From positions 62,001 through 126,000 of the forward strand of contig NZ_SOEZ01000075.1 in the NCBI RefSeq assembly GCF_004402215.1: 64,000 nucleotides of DNA, given 5' to 3'. Shown here piece by piece: positions 26,008-35,156 of the stretch (position 1 is the stretch's first letter; each line of letters starts with the position of its first letter). The DNA is from Cryobacterium tagatosivorans (lineage in GTDB: Bacteria; Actinomycetota; Actinomycetes; Actinomycetales; Microbacteriaceae). The notes beneath the pieces are model-generated. The model ran no database searches. It saw only the letters and a program-made list of their open reading frames with translations, and had not been told where the DNA came from. Position numbers and translations under genes: made by a program.

Positions 26008-27651
26008 ATGACGATAACTGAGACCGACGAGAGCCCGACCTCCCTGCATCGCAACGGCGGAGCGGCGGTCGCCGAGACCCTCCGGGAGCACGGCGTCGAC
26101 ACGATTTTCGGCATTCCGGGCACGCATAACCTAGAGATCTACCGGCACCTCGTGCGCTTGGGCATCCGGCCCGTCACGCATCGACACGAGCAGGGGGCCG
26201 GCTACGCAGCGGATGGCTACAGCCAGGTCGCGGGCAAACCCGGGGTCGTCATCACGACCAGCGGACCGGGCACCCTGAACGCGATGGTGGCCGCCGGCAC
26301 GTCGTATGCGGAATCCCGGCCGGTCCTCATCATCTCCTCCGGGCTCCCCTCCGGCACCGAGCACCTCGACGGCGGCGAACTGCACGACACGAAGGACACC
26401 CTCGCCGCCATGGCGAGCATGACCGAGTGGAGCACGAGGGCGAGCACGCCCCAGGAGGCAACCGAAGCGATCGCGCATGCCTTCGAGGTCATGCGCACGG
26501 GGCGCCCGCGCCCGGTCTACGTCGAGATCCCGAGCGACGTCCTCGCGCAGGAGTGGGGCGGCGAGGTCGCCCGAGCCGGTGGCATCCTGACCCCGACACT
26601 CGACGAAGCCCTGGTGCGGCAGGCCGCCCTGCTCCTCCTCGGCGCCACTCGGCCGGCGATCATCGCCGGCGGCGGATCCCGCGGGGCCGACGCAGAGCTG
26701 CGCCGGCTGGCCGAGCGGCTCTCGGTCCCCGTGATCTCAACCTGCAACGGCAAGGGAGTGCTGCCCGAGGATCACCCGCTCTCCCTGGGGGCGGGCATCC
26801 GCCTGAGGTCCGCCCAGGTCTGGCTCAATGCCAGCGACGCGCTGCTGGTCGTCGGGAGCGAGCTGGGCGACTCGGACCTGTGGGAGGGGAAGATCACCTC
26901 GCCGGGCGTCATCCGCATCGACATCGCGGACAGCCAGCTGGCCCTCAATGCCCCGGCGCGGATCGCCATCCACGCGGATGCCGCCGAAGCCCTCGCCGCC
27001 ATTGACGCGGTCCTGGCGCGGCACGGTGCGCTCGCCGAGCCCCCGGAACCCGGCTTCCCGGACGGCGACCCGGACGGCGACCTGGCCAAGCTCAAGGCCG
27101 CCCTCGACGCCGAAGCGCGGGCCGATGGCGAGACCTGGTACGAACTGAACGCCGAGCTCCGCCGGGCGCTGCCCGCCGACACGATCATCACCGGCGACTC
27201 CTCGCAGGTGACCTACTTCGGAACGGTGCATTTTTTCCCGGTGCCGAACAAGAACTCGTTCCTCTACATGCCCCGGGTGGCAACGCTCGGCTACGCCCTG
27301 CCCGCCGCGATCGGCGCGCAGGTCGCCCGGCCCGGGGCGCCGGTGATCGCACTCCTCGGGGACGGCGCGCTCATGTTCTCGATCCAGGAGCTGGTCACCG
27401 CGGTCGAGCAGCAGCTCCCGATCGTCGTCGTCGTGGCAAACAACGGCGGCTACCGCGAGATCCGCGACCAGCAGGCGGCACGCGGGATGGCTCCGGTCGG
27501 GGTCGACCTGCACGTTCCCGACCTGGTGGCCCTGGCGAACGCGATCGGCGCGACCGGCGAGCGGGCCGAGAATGCCCAGGATGCCGCGGCTCGTGCCCGG
27601 GCGGCCCTCGGCCGCCGGGGCCCGACCGTGATCAGTCTCGACTTCCCCTAG
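26008..27651 (+). CDS. TPP-dependent acetolactate-synthase-like decarboxylase
   Basis: Thiamine-diphosphate enzyme of the IlvB/AruI group acting on a 2-keto acid. In 547 aa: an N-terminal TPP domain with the catalytic Glu in VTHRHEQGAGYAADGYSQ (about residues 52-67), a central domain (about 190-330), and a C-terminal TPP-binding motif GDGALMFSIQELVTA ... VVVVANNGGY (about 450-485). An HTxELDGGELHD-like stretch (LDGGELHDTKDTLA) is also present. Members of this group decarboxylate 2-ketoarginine; that substrate is possible but not shown. ATG 26008 is preceded by GGAG. The gene is divergent from the importer. Confidence 0.87.
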   Translation: MTITETDESPTSLHRNGGAAVAETLREHGVDTIFGIPGTHNLEIYRHLVRLGIRPVTHRHEQGAGYAADGYSQVAGKPGVVITTSGPGTLNAMVAAGTSYAESRPVLIISSGLPSGTEHLDGGELHDTKDTLAAMASMTEWSTRASTPQEATEAIAHAFEVMRTGRPRPVYVEIPSDVLAQEWGGEVARAGGILTPTLDEALVRQAALLLLGATRPAIIAGGGSRGADAELRRLAERLSVPVISTCNGKGVLPEDHPLSLGAGIRLRSAQVWLNASDALLVVGSELGDSDLWEGKITSPGVIRIDIADSQLALNAPARIAIHADAAEALAAIDAVLARHGALAEPPEPGFPDGDPDGDLAKLKAALDAEARADGETWYELNAELRRALPADTIITGDSSQVTYFGTVHFFPVPNKNSFLYMPRVATLGYALPAAIGAQVARPGAPVIALLGDGALMFSIQELVTAVEQQLPIVVVVANNGGYREIRDQQAARGMAPVGVDLHVPDLVALANAIGATGERAENAQDAAARARAALGRRGPTVISLDFP

Positions 27652-27701
27652 GGGGGTCTCCCCGAGGCCAACGCCCCGGTGATTCTGAGCTACGCGTGGG
27701 A

Positions 27702-27743
27702 TACGCCGCTGCGCGGGTGGCGCATTGCCCGCGTAGCGGCGTA
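27702..27743. terminator. Bidirectional terminator hairpin
   Basis: TACGCCGCTGCGCGGG (27702-27717) pairs with CCCGCGTAGCGGCGTA (27728-27743) with one mismatch around a 10-base loop, between two convergent genes. Confidence 0.8.
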
Positions 27744-27820
27744 CAACCGGCGCATCCCGCCCGCACCACCGAATTCGGAGACACGTCCCAGGAGCGCCCA
27801 GGTCGGAGCAGTGGGGCGCG

Positions 27821-28513
27821 TCAGGCCTCGGCGGCGTCGAGCCGGGCGTGCAGCCGGCGGATCGTTTCGTCGATGTGGTCCTCCACGCAGCGTGCGGCGG
27901 TGGCGTGGTCCTGGGCGGCGATCGCGGCGTAGATCCGGCGGTGCTCCTCGAGGAAGGACGCATCCGCCGCGTAGTCCAGCCGGGAAGCGGCGAGGGCGTT
28001 GAGGTAGAAGGAGAGCTCCACCGCGAGCTGGGCGTAGAAGGCATCGATGCGCTCGCTGCCGAAATTGCGCACGGTGGCGGCGTGGAAGGCGAGGTCCTTC
28101 GCGACGATGTCGCGGTCATCCCCGTCGTCGGCGGCCCGTTCCAGGTCGTCCAGGGCCGACTTGATCCCGGCGATGACCTCGGCGCCGGCGGGGAGGGAGA
28201 CCGCGCCCACCTCGAGTCCGCGGCGGGCGTCGTAGAGGTTGATCAGCGCGTCCTTGGTCGGCTCCGCGACGATGGCCCCGCGGTGCATTTCGTGGCGGAT
28301 CAGCCGGCTCTGGCCGAGCAACAGCACGGCCTCGCGGACGGTGTTACGGGAGACGCCGAGGGTCGTGGCAATCGTGTTTTCCCGCAGCGGAGTGCCGGGT
28401 TTCAGGCTGCCGTCCAGGATCAGGGTGGTGATGTGGTCGCGCACCTGCTCCGCCGTGCTGACGCGCTGAAAGGACATCTTCGTCAGACCCTGCATGGACG
28501 CCATGGACGCCAT
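27821..28513 (-). CDS. GntR-family (FadR subfamily) regulator
   Basis: Transcription factor. In 230 aa: a winged-HTH at the N-terminus (VRDHITTLILDGSLKPGTPL, then LGVSRNTVREAVLLL, about residues 25-70) and an all-helical FCD ligand domain with conserved DARRGLEVGAVSL, DLAFHAATVR and EEHRRIYAAIAAQD (metal-binding Asp/His pattern). It lies convergent with the TPP enzyme and close to the importer operon, so it is a likely regulator of this locus (inference). ATG 28513 is the first in a run MASMASMQ; a shorter start is possible. Confidence 0.9.
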   Translation of the reverse strand: MASMASMQGLTKMSFQRVSTAEQVRDHITTLILDGSLKPGTPLRENTIATTLGVSRNTVREAVLLLGQSRLIRHEMHRGAIVAEPTKDALINLYDARRGLEVGAVSLPAGAEVIAGIKSALDDLERAADDGDDRDIVAKDLAFHAATVRNFGSERIDAFYAQLAVELSFYLNALAASRLDYAADASFLEEHRRIYAAIAAQDHATAARCVEDHIDETIRRLHARLDAAEA

Positions 28514-28558
28514 TCTATTCGGGGTCTCGTCACATTGTTGAACGGTCCAACGGCCGGA

Positions 28559-28670
28559 CCTCGGCCGGCGCCGGCGGGCAACGATCCCCAGCCCTGGAGT
28601 GCCGCGGGCCCGGGTGGGCGACGGATGCCCCCACGGCTGGGGATCGTCGACCCGCCGGCGGCCGGCGAGG
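28559..28670. repeat. Long inverted repeat upstream of the GntR gene
   Basis: An arm of about 35 bases (28559-28593, beginning CCTCGGCCGGCG and ending ATCCCCAGCC) is matched by 28635-28670 with a few mismatches, around a 41-base loop. It stands between the GntR start and the end of the secreted-protein gene. It is the GC-richest member of the long-arm repeats in the window. Confidence 0.7.
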
Positions 28671-28731
28671 ATGGAGCCCGCTGGCCCTGGTGCCGCTCAC
28701 GCTCGCCGCCGCGCTGAAACGGCGGCGGATA

Positions 28732-28773
28732 GGCCGCAGGCCGGGAACCCCGTGGGGCTCCCGGCCTGTGGCC
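28732..28773. terminator. Hairpin terminator after the secreted repeat protein gene
   Basis: AGGCCGGGAACCCC (28738-28751) pairs with GGGGCTCCCGGCCT (28754-28767), and the stem extends outward with one further mismatch to about 28732 and 28773. It lies 25 bases beyond the stop of the leftward gene at 28798. Confidence 0.75.
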
Positions 28774-28797
28774 TGCGCAGATAGTGCGCCGCGGGGG

Positions 28798-29583
28798 CTA
28801 GTTCCCGGTCTCGACCTCGGCGTGTGCGCCGCCCTTGGCGTGCGTGTCGGAGAGGATCCGCTCGGCGATCGTCTGGACGACCTTGCCGTAGTCGCCGGCC
28901 AGCGCCGACGTCTCGACGTTCTGGAGGGCGGCCGGGCGGTCGGCGTCGGACGCATCCTTGACCGTCGTCAGGTCCGTCTGCAGCGACTCCGGGAGCTTCT
29001 CGAACAGCACCGGGTTGTCGAGGAGCTTCTGGGCGATCTTCTCCACGGACTGGCCCTTCGCGCCGTCCTCCGACTGGTCGCCCTGGAGGACGGTTCGCAG
29101 CCCGTCCAGCGGGTGGGTGGGGTCGGCCTGGATCTCCTGGGCGAACTCCTTCACCTGGTCGCCGTAGCCGCCGGCCAGTGCCGTGGCGGTGATCGTCGTG
29201 GCGAGCGTGGTGCGGTCGGCCTCCGACGCATCCGTCAGCGAGGTCAGGTCGGTCTGCAGGTTCTCGGGGAGGCGCTCGAAGAGCGCGGCGTGGGCGGACA
29301 GGGTTTCGGCGACGTTCTGCGCCTTGTCCCCGATGTCCGTGCCCTCGGACAGGTCGGCGCGCAGTTCCTGCTTCAGCGCGGCCAGGACGGCGCCCTTGGT
29401 CGAGGCGTGCACCGAAGAGCTGCTGCTCGACTCGGTGTCGGATGACGCGTGGAGCGGCGCGGCAGTCGCGCCCTGTGCTCCCACGCCCAGGAGGGCGCCC
29501 GCCGTCAGGACGGATGCGGCGCCAATGGCCATGCGCTTCGTGCGGGTTGCGGAGGTGCCGGTGAAGATCGTGTTCTTGTTCAT
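28798..29583 (-). CDS. Secreted protein with duplicated internal domain
   Basis: A 261-aa exported protein of unknown function. The N-terminus (TKRMAIGAASVLTAGALLGV, then ATAAPLHA) is a signal peptide with a likely cleavage after ATA or APLHA. The mature part holds two similar units of about 85 residues: AALFERLPENLQTDLTSLTD and NPVLFEKLPESLQTDLTTVK, each followed by DASEADR or DASDADR and by ALAGGYG or ALAGDYG. ATG 29583 is preceded by AAAGGATC. Rich in Ala, Asp, Gln and Ser, with no Cys. Related repeat proteins are known in actinobacteria, but I cannot give a role. Confidence 0.8.
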   Translation of the reverse strand: MNKNTIFTGTSATRTKRMAIGAASVLTAGALLGVGAQGATAAPLHASSDTESSSSSSVHASTKGAVLAALKQELRADLSEGTDIGDKAQNVAETLSAHAALFERLPENLQTDLTSLTDASEADRTTLATTITATALAGGYGDQVKEFAQEIQADPTHPLDGLRTVLQGDQSEDGAKGQSVEKIAQKLLDNPVLFEKLPESLQTDLTTVKDASDADRPAALQNVETSALAGDYGKVVQTIAERILSDTHAKGGAHAEVETGN

Positions 29584-29892
29584 TGTGGATCCTTTCGATT
29601 GCCTGCGGCCGGTCCGGCGATGAGCCGAAGCAGGCCGCACGTGGTCACCGGGCGAGTTTAGGGACGCGCCGGATGCCGAGCCTCCGTGGAGGCTGGGAGC
29701 CGCGAGGATCGGGCTCCGGCCGCAAGCCGGGCGTGTTGCCGCGTCGGCCGGAAAAAACCGCCTCTGGTCAGGGGATGCCGAGTCGCCCCCGAGCCGTTTC
29801 CTCGCCGGCGAGCGCAGATTTCGGACCTCGATTTTGCTTTGCGGGCGCGCTGCCCTACGGCGGTCCGGAGACGGACCGAAGGGGACCTTCGC
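29584..29892. other. Intergenic stretch before the UspA gene
   Basis: No gene seen. CGGTCCG-GAGA-CGGACCG (29861-29878) is a small perfect hairpin just after the UspA stop and may end that transcript. The promoter of the secreted protein gene must lie in the left part, but I cannot single out its boxes. Confidence 0.4.
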
Positions 29893-30756
29893 TCAGCTTT
29901 CGGCGGCCGCGCCGACGACGACCGTCGGCGACACGATGTTCAGCACCATCGTGTGGCTCACCGAGCCCAGGAGGAGGCGCTCGACCCCGCGCAGGCCGTG
30001 GTTGCCCACGACCAGCAGCGCCGCCGGTCGGGAGGCTTCCAGCAGCGCAGGCTGGGGCGCGCCGTGCACCAGCGTGCCCCGCACCTGGAGCCCGGGCCAG
30101 GCATCTGCTGCCTTCGTCACGGAATCCTCCAGGATCTGCCGGTGCGTTTCCTCAAGATCGCCGAGGAACTCCTGGCTCGGGAGGCCGGGCAGGGCATCCG
30201 GGCCCTGCCAGACCGGGGGCTCCTGCCACGCGTGGATGACCCGCAGCGGCTGCCGGGTCCGGTGCGCGTGCTCGGCAGCGAAGGCAACGGCGACGTCCGA
30301 GGCGGCGGAACCGTCGATCCCGACGACCACCCCTGACCGGGCCGTGCCGTCGTCCTCCGGCACAATCGCGACCGGACCGCGCGCGCTGGCGGCCAGTCGC
30401 GCCCCCACCGACCACTCGAACCGGAGCCGGGAGCCCTCCCGCCGATGCGTCCCCACGACGACGAGCCGGTCCGGCCCGGAGCGGCGGCGGAGTTCACCGA
30501 TCGGATCGCCCCGCACGAATTCCGTCTCCACGTGAACGTCCGGATGCGCCACGCGCAGCTGGGCAGCGGCGTCCTCGAGGGCGGCCCGCGCGGCGTCGAC
30601 CATGGAGTCGTCGACGATGTAGTCCGTGATCCCGATCGAGTCTTCCAGCACGCGCGCGAGCGTGAGCTCACCGCCCGACGTCCACGCCGCCGCCCACTCC
30701 ACGGCCGCCCGCGCCGGAGCCGAGTCGTCCCAGCCAACAATCGTCTTCCCAGTCAT
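29893..30756 (-). CDS. Tandem universal stress protein (UspA)
   Basis: A 287-aa protein with two UspA domains in tandem. Each has the fold's ATP-binding signature: the first ends with VVVGTHRREGSRLRFEWSVG (G-x2-G-x9-G(S/T)-like, about residues 100-120), and the second starts VVVGIDGSAASDVAV and ends VVGNHGLRGVERLLLGSVSH. Tandem Usp proteins are common in actinobacteria under hypoxia or stress; the second domain has the better nucleotide-binding motif. Single gene with no clear operon partner. Confidence 0.93.
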   Translation of the reverse strand: MTGKTIVGWDDSAPARAAVEWAAAWTSGGELTLARVLEDSIGITDYIVDDSMVDAARAALEDAAAQLRVAHPDVHVETEFVRGDPIGELRRRSGPDRLVVVGTHRREGSRLRFEWSVGARLAASARGPVAIVPEDDGTARSGVVVGIDGSAASDVAVAFAAEHAHRTRQPLRVIHAWQEPPVWQGPDALPGLPSQEFLGDLEETHRQILEDSVTKAADAWPGLQVRGTLVHGAPQPALLEASRPAALLVVGNHGLRGVERLLLGSVSHTMVLNIVSPTVVVGAAAES

Positions 30757-30793
30757 GTTGTCCTCCCGGGCACGACACTACGCGTGATCTGCC

Positions 30794-31840
30794 TCAGCGG
30801 AGCGGAGAAAGTCGGGCGAAAAAGTTGGGTTCCTCGCACGCCCGGCCGCCGACCAGGTTGAGGCACTGGTCGAGGTAAGAGGGGAACGGTTCCGTGTCGC
30901 TCGACCCGAACCAGCGGCTATAGAAGCGCCAGAAGTTCAGGTTTCCAAACGCCGAGCAGCTGTCGCCGTCGGTGCCCGGCCGGGCCAGCAGCGCGGCATT
31001 GGGCTGGTACGGCGTGTAGTTGTACAGGTTCGCGGTGGCCTGGTTCTGAATGCGCACCGGCTCGGCGCCGCACGCGGCATCGGGGTGGAAGCCCACGTCG
31101 ACCGTGCCGATCTTGTAGGCGCGCTCCGGCTCCCGGGTGTATTGGCGGAACTGCCAGGCCGCGCGGTAGACCTGATTGAAGAATCCGAAGTACCGAGCGT
31201 CGCAATCGGCCGTGTCTGGACAGGCGTAGCCGGTGGCGCGCAGGTAACCGGATGCCGTCGGCCGTGTCAGCAGGGATTGCTCCTTCTGCAGCAGCACGAG
31301 CAGCACCCGCGGGCTGATCGTGCACGCCTTCGCGACCTTGGCGATGATCCGGCTGGCCGGCTCGTTGCTGGCGGCGGCATAGCGCGTGCAGTGGCCCGAG
31401 CCCTGGTTCGGCTGGGCGGTCGTGCTTTCGCGGTACTCCCACAGGCACGGCGACGCATCCGCCGGAGCGCACGCGCGCGCTTCGAGGAAGGACTGGATCT
31501 CCTCCTCGGTCATGGCCGAGGGGTTGAAGAAGTTGTAGTCGCTGATGATCAAGCCGGCGTTGAACGCGACGGGCCTGGCGTCCTCCTCCGCGCGGTCGAT
31601 GGCCGCGGGAACGGCGAGGGCGCCGACGAGCCCCAGCAGCACGGCGAAAGCGGCCAGGATGACCAGCCGGCGGCGAGGCCGGCCGGGAGCGCGCCGGCGT
31701 GACTTCACCGCGGCGGACGGACGCCGACGCGGCGTGGCTGCCGCGGACCCGCGCCCACGCGGCTTCGCGGCCGCGGACGGACGCCGACGTGCTTGTGCTG
31801 CCGCGGGCGCTCGCCGACGAGGCCTGGCGGAAGAACTCAT
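30794..31840 (-). CDS. Exported/anchored lysozyme-like protein with basic repeats
   Basis: A 348-aa protein of unknown precise function. The first 55 residues are a basic Arg/Ala/Pro/Ser tract with repeated blocks (RRRPSAAAKPRGR, then TPRRRPSAAVKSRRR), then one membrane segment (LVILAAFAVLLGLVGALAVP, about 60-80), then an extracellular domain with several Cys. The domain contains IISDYNFFNPSAMTEEEIQ, ISPRVLLVLLQKEQSLLT and YFGFFNQVYRAAWQFRQY, the pattern of a lysozyme-like/hemagglutinin-type cell-wall protein. Catalytic Glu in QKEQS is plausible but not proven. It lies immediately downstream of the acyltransferase gene (9-base gap). Confidence 0.75.
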   Translation of the reverse strand: MSSSARPRRRAPAAAQARRRPSAAAKPRGRGSAAATPRRRPSAAVKSRRRAPGRPRRRLVILAAFAVLLGLVGALAVPAAIDRAEEDARPVAFNAGLIISDYNFFNPSAMTEEEIQSFLEARACAPADASPCLWEYRESTTAQPNQGSGHCTRYAAASNEPASRIIAKVAKACTISPRVLLVLLQKEQSLLTRPTASGYLRATGYACPDTADCDARYFGFFNQVYRAAWQFRQYTREPERAYKIGTVDVGFHPDAACGAEPVRIQNQATANLYNYTPYQPNAALLARPGTDGDSCSAFGNLNFWRFYSRWFGSSDTEPFPSYLDQCLNLVGGRACEEPNFFARLSPLR

Positions 31841-31849
31841 GGGGCGACC

Positions 31850-33241
31850 CTATCGGGGACGGGTCGGAGCGTGCTGGGAGTCGAAGGGCGGCAACAGGTC
31901 TTCCGGGGCTGCGCGGACGTCGCTTCGCGGCGGGACGCCCCGGACGGGCGTGAGGGTCCGGGGCCGCTGCAGCAGGATCGCGACCGTGAGCAGGGCCGTG
32001 CCCGTAATGGCGATGACGAGGTCGAGCCCGAAGACCATGACCGTGAACGGCGGAATGATCAGCAGGGCGGTCGACGCGCCGATGCTCCAGTCGCTCGCTG
32101 GGGCGTGCTGCCCCGAAGCGCTGACCGGCCGCTCGAACCGGCCGAGCAGCGCCGAGACGCCGGCCAGGGCGAGGACCGCGACGGCCAGGACGACCGGTCG
32201 CGTCGCCCACCAGGCTCCGCTGCCCGGCGCGGGCGAGGGGAGCGGGGTGAGCAGGAGCAGCCCGACGACCAGCGCGAGAACGGGCAGGTGCCACAGGTAC
32301 ACCGTCATCAGCCGACGCCCGACCGCGGACACGACCAGCCGCACCGCGCCGCCGCGCATCAGCCGGCGGCAGAGCGGATGCAGCAGCATCAGGACCGCGA
32401 ACTGGGCCACGCCGAGCGGGATCAGGGCCACCGTCGGCGGGTTGAGGTTCTCGAGCATGTCCGCGGGGTACGGGCCGAGAGTGGTCACCAGTCCGAGGGC
32501 GCCGTAGACGGCGATGACGATCAGGACCAGGCTCAGCCGGGACCGGGCCTGGAGCCAGCCGTCGGCGGCCCAGATGCCCAGCTGTTGCAGGAACAACCAG
32601 ACCAGGATCATGTTGAACAGGCCCAGTACCGGCAGCTCGGTGGTGAGGCTGACGATGTCGACGGCGACCGCGGCGGCGCCCAGCGCGACCAGGGTGCGGC
32701 GCGGTGCCCGGGAGTGCAGCGTCGCCATTCCGGGCAGGTAGGCCTGGCTGAAGGCGTACGCGGCGAGGAACCACAGCGGTGAGGCGACGCCGGTCGCGAT
32801 CTGGGCAACGCTGCCGGGGGCGACTCCGGTCAGATGCAGCACCAGGATGCCCAGGGACAGGAAGGCGAAGAGGGGGACGGCCGGCCTCGCGAGCCGCAGG
32901 AAACGCCCGCGGATGAACCCGGCGGCGCTGCCCCCGCGCGCCTCCGTGCGACGCCAGGCCTGCACGCCGACGAACCCGCCGATCATGAAGAAGAGGGGCA
33001 TGACCTGGGCGACCCAGGTGACCGGGGTGAGCCACGGCTGCAGCAGCAGCGTGCGCTCGATGACCAGGTCGTCGCCGACAGTGACGGAGGCGCCGAGCAT
33101 GAACAGGTGACCGACGACGACCAGTGCCAGGCAGAACACCCGGGCAAGGTCCATCACCGGGTCGCGTCCGGCCGGCCCGGGAAGCAGGGCGGGGCGCGAG
33201 GCCGCGGTGGCTGTGGCCTGTCCCGCCCTGGACTTCCTCAC
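31850..33241 (-). CDS. Acyltransferase-3 family membrane protein
   Basis: Integral membrane O-acyltransferase of the acyl_transf_3 family, which decorates cell-surface polymers or lipids. In 463 aa: about ten hydrophobic segments, the family's N-terminal motif near DLARVFCLALVVVGHLFMLG (conserved Arg and His, about residues 31-45), and RFLRLARPAVPLF. The C-terminal tail is soluble and Pro-rich. It is co-directional with the lysozyme-like gene and may modify the wall on which that protein acts (inference). The starting codon MRKSRAGQ is accepted as the longest convincing start. Confidence 0.85.
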   Translation of the reverse strand: MRKSRAGQATATAASRPALLPGPAGRDPVMDLARVFCLALVVVGHLFMLGASVTVGDDLVIERTLLLQPWLTPVTWVAQVMPLFFMIGGFVGVQAWRRTEARGGSAAGFIRGRFLRLARPAVPLFAFLSLGILVLHLTGVAPGSVAQIATGVASPLWFLAAYAFSQAYLPGMATLHSRAPRRTLVALGAAAVAVDIVSLTTELPVLGLFNMILVWLFLQQLGIWAADGWLQARSRLSLVLIVIAVYGALGLVTTLGPYPADMLENLNPPTVALIPLGVAQFAVLMLLHPLCRRLMRGGAVRLVVSAVGRRLMTVYLWHLPVLALVVGLLLLTPLPSPAPGSGAWWATRPVVLAVAVLALAGVSALLGRFERPVSASGQHAPASDWSIGASTALLIIPPFTVMVFGLDLVIAITGTALLTVAILLQRPRTLTPVRGVPPRSDVRAAPEDLLPPFDSQHAPTRPR

Positions 33242-33318
33242 GGCTCACCTCCGCCCGGCCGTTGCCGCTGCTGCCAGTGTGGCACCGAACCGGCGAACGA
33301 GCGGGGACGTTGGCGTGC

Positions 33319-34920
33319 CTAGCCGATGATGCCCGCGCCGAATTCCTCGATCGAAATCAGCGGCTTGATGGTGTCCTGCACCGCCCCGCGCGTGAAGTTG
33401 CGACGGATGACGTCGGCGCAGAAGACGTTCCCGATGGCGCCGAGGACCATCGCCTGGTCGAGCGAGAGGTAGCGCCGGGCAACCAGGCCGGACTTGACGG
33501 CCACGGCGTCGTAGAAGCCGCCGTCACCGTACGCCTTGAGCTCTCGTTCGATCCTGACGAGGTTGTCGTAGGCCTGGCGCGGTTCGTACTGCATCGCCAG
33601 GAATGCGGCGTGCGGGGTAACGACCCCGTCGCCCCACGCCGGGGCGGGGTTGGTGCCCTCGCGGCAGCCCGCGAAGCCGCCGTCGTAGTGGGTGCGCTCC
33701 ATGTCCGACACGTAGCCGTCGGGGTTCATCCCGATCGCTTCGACGCCCCACTCGCTGTAGCCGCCCCCGGGCCGGCTGGCCGGGGAGAAGCCCCAGTACC
33801 CGTACTTCGCGTCGTCCAGCCCGAACTCGCGCTGGGCGCGCACGGTGAGGGGGTGGTTCACGCCCCAGGCCCTGGGCGCCCAGGTCGACTCCGGCACGAA
33901 CAGGTCGGGCATGAGCGCCTCGAACATGTCGCCGCCCCAGCTCGGCACGATGTGCATGCCGCGGTAGGCGAAAGCCCCCTCGAACACATCGATGCCGTGG
34001 TAGGTCTTGTGGTCGCCGACCGGCTTCTGCTCCAGCCAGGACCAGTCGCAGGTGTCCGGGAAGACCCGCTGGGTCGCGAAGTAGTGCGCTGCGGGGATCT
34101 GGCCGCGGGAGATGCCGATGTAGCTGGCGATGCGCGGCTCGCTGTTGTGGATGTCGTAGTGGTTGAGCGTGTAGAACACGTCGGGTCCGTTGCCGAGGTA
34201 GTTGCCCTCGGCGGTGTTGACCGCCGGCTTGACGTCCCAGAAGCCGCCCCGGAGCAGGCCGGCCCCGATGCCCGGACGGGCATCCTTGTTGTAGAACATG
34301 CCGAAGTTCATCTTCTTCAGGATGCCGCCCGCCAGCCTGGCCATGCGGGGCTCTGCGTTGCGCACGACCATCAGCGCGGCGGCGAACCAGCCGTTGTCGA
34401 CGCTGGAGAGGAACGGGTAGACCGTGTTGCCGTCCTCCGGCCACGTGGTCACGACGTCGCCGCTGGCTTCGTCGTACCAGTTGTAGAACATCCCGCTGGG
34501 CTCGTGGTGCTTCAGGCGCGCCATGGTGGTCAGCGTCCGGGTTAGCCGTTCGAGGCACTCGCCGGCGTCGATGATGCCGAGTTCGCGCGCGACGACCGTG
34601 CTCCACAGGTAGCCGCCGATGTTCGTCGGGGAGGTATAGCCGCTGCGCCGGGGCTCGTCCACGGGGCCGCTGATGTTGTCGGCCGGCAGCCCGGTCACCG
34701 GATCGGTCATCGCGACGAGGGAAGCCCACGTGTCGCGGGCCCACCGCTGGATCGTGCCGCGGTCGACGCCGCCGGTGGTCGCGGACGCGAAAGGGGAGGC
34801 GTGCGCCGGCGTGGCCTGCGCGGTGGCCAGGCCGACCGCGGCGACCGCCGCGCCGCCGACCAGGAACTGTCTGCGGGTGGCGGCGAGCGTCGCCGCGGTG
34901 AAAGCAGGAATGGTTGTCAT
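33319..34920 (-). CDS. Tat-exported glucoamylase-family protein
   Basis: A 533-aa exported protein of the PF10091 (glucoamylase-like) group, whose members hydrolyse beta-1,2-glucans or related polymers. The N-terminus TRRQFLVGGAAVAAVGLA is a twin-arginine signal, cleaved near ATPAHA. The catalytic region has an (alpha/alpha)6-barrel pattern with aromatic runs: GMFYNWYDEASGD, LSSVDNGWFAAALMVVRN, VPSWGGDMFEALMPDLFVP and SYGYWGFSPAS-like GYWGFSPASRPGG. ATG 34920 is chosen because it begins the Tat signal; upstream sequence is not conserved. Monocistronic by layout. Confidence 0.85.
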   Translation of the reverse strand: MTTIPAFTAATLAATRRQFLVGGAAVAAVGLATAQATPAHASPFASATTGGVDRGTIQRWARDTWASLVAMTDPVTGLPADNISGPVDEPRRSGYTSPTNIGGYLWSTVVARELGIIDAGECLERLTRTLTTMARLKHHEPSGMFYNWYDEASGDVVTTWPEDGNTVYPFLSSVDNGWFAAALMVVRNAEPRMARLAGGILKKMNFGMFYNKDARPGIGAGLLRGGFWDVKPAVNTAEGNYLGNGPDVFYTLNHYDIHNSEPRIASYIGISRGQIPAAHYFATQRVFPDTCDWSWLEQKPVGDHKTYHGIDVFEGAFAYRGMHIVPSWGGDMFEALMPDLFVPESTWAPRAWGVNHPLTVRAQREFGLDDAKYGYWGFSPASRPGGGYSEWGVEAIGMNPDGYVSDMERTHYDGGFAGCREGTNPAPAWGDGVVTPHAAFLAMQYEPRQAYDNLVRIERELKAYGDGGFYDAVAVKSGLVARRYLSLDQAMVLGAIGNVFCADVIRRNFTRGAVQDTIKPLISIEEFGAGIIG

Positions 34921-35060
34921 GTCCGGTGCAAATCCTTCGTGTCGTCGTTGACGTTCGTGACTGACCCCCGAGTGTAAGCGCATACAAATGCCCCGTGCAA
35001 CCTTTTACCGCTCGCTGCGGGCGCGCTCGCGGCCACCAGGCCGCGCGTCGGCTCCGGGCT

Positions 35061-35115
35061 GAGATGCGGAGAAACACCCTTCGTTGCGACGCTGAAGGTA
35101 CTTTGTCCGCGACTC
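35061..35115. repeat. Intergenic inverted repeat, family E
   Basis: Arms 35061-35082 and 35094-35115 (16 of 22 matches) with an 11-base loop. The right arm, read on the minus strand, starts GAGTCGCGGACA and ends GTACCTTC and is identical over all 22 bases to the left arm of the element at 54020, 19 kb away. Confidence 0.8.
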
Positions 35116-35156
35116 AACCGGACGGCCGCGTGGCGCCACGAACTGACCTGCGGCGG

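Noticed and set aside
30918..33248. A 776-residue minus-strand frame overlapping two genes
   Set aside because: It is an alternative frame of the lysozyme-like and acyltransferase genes, with His/Arg/Gly-rich composition and no domain.
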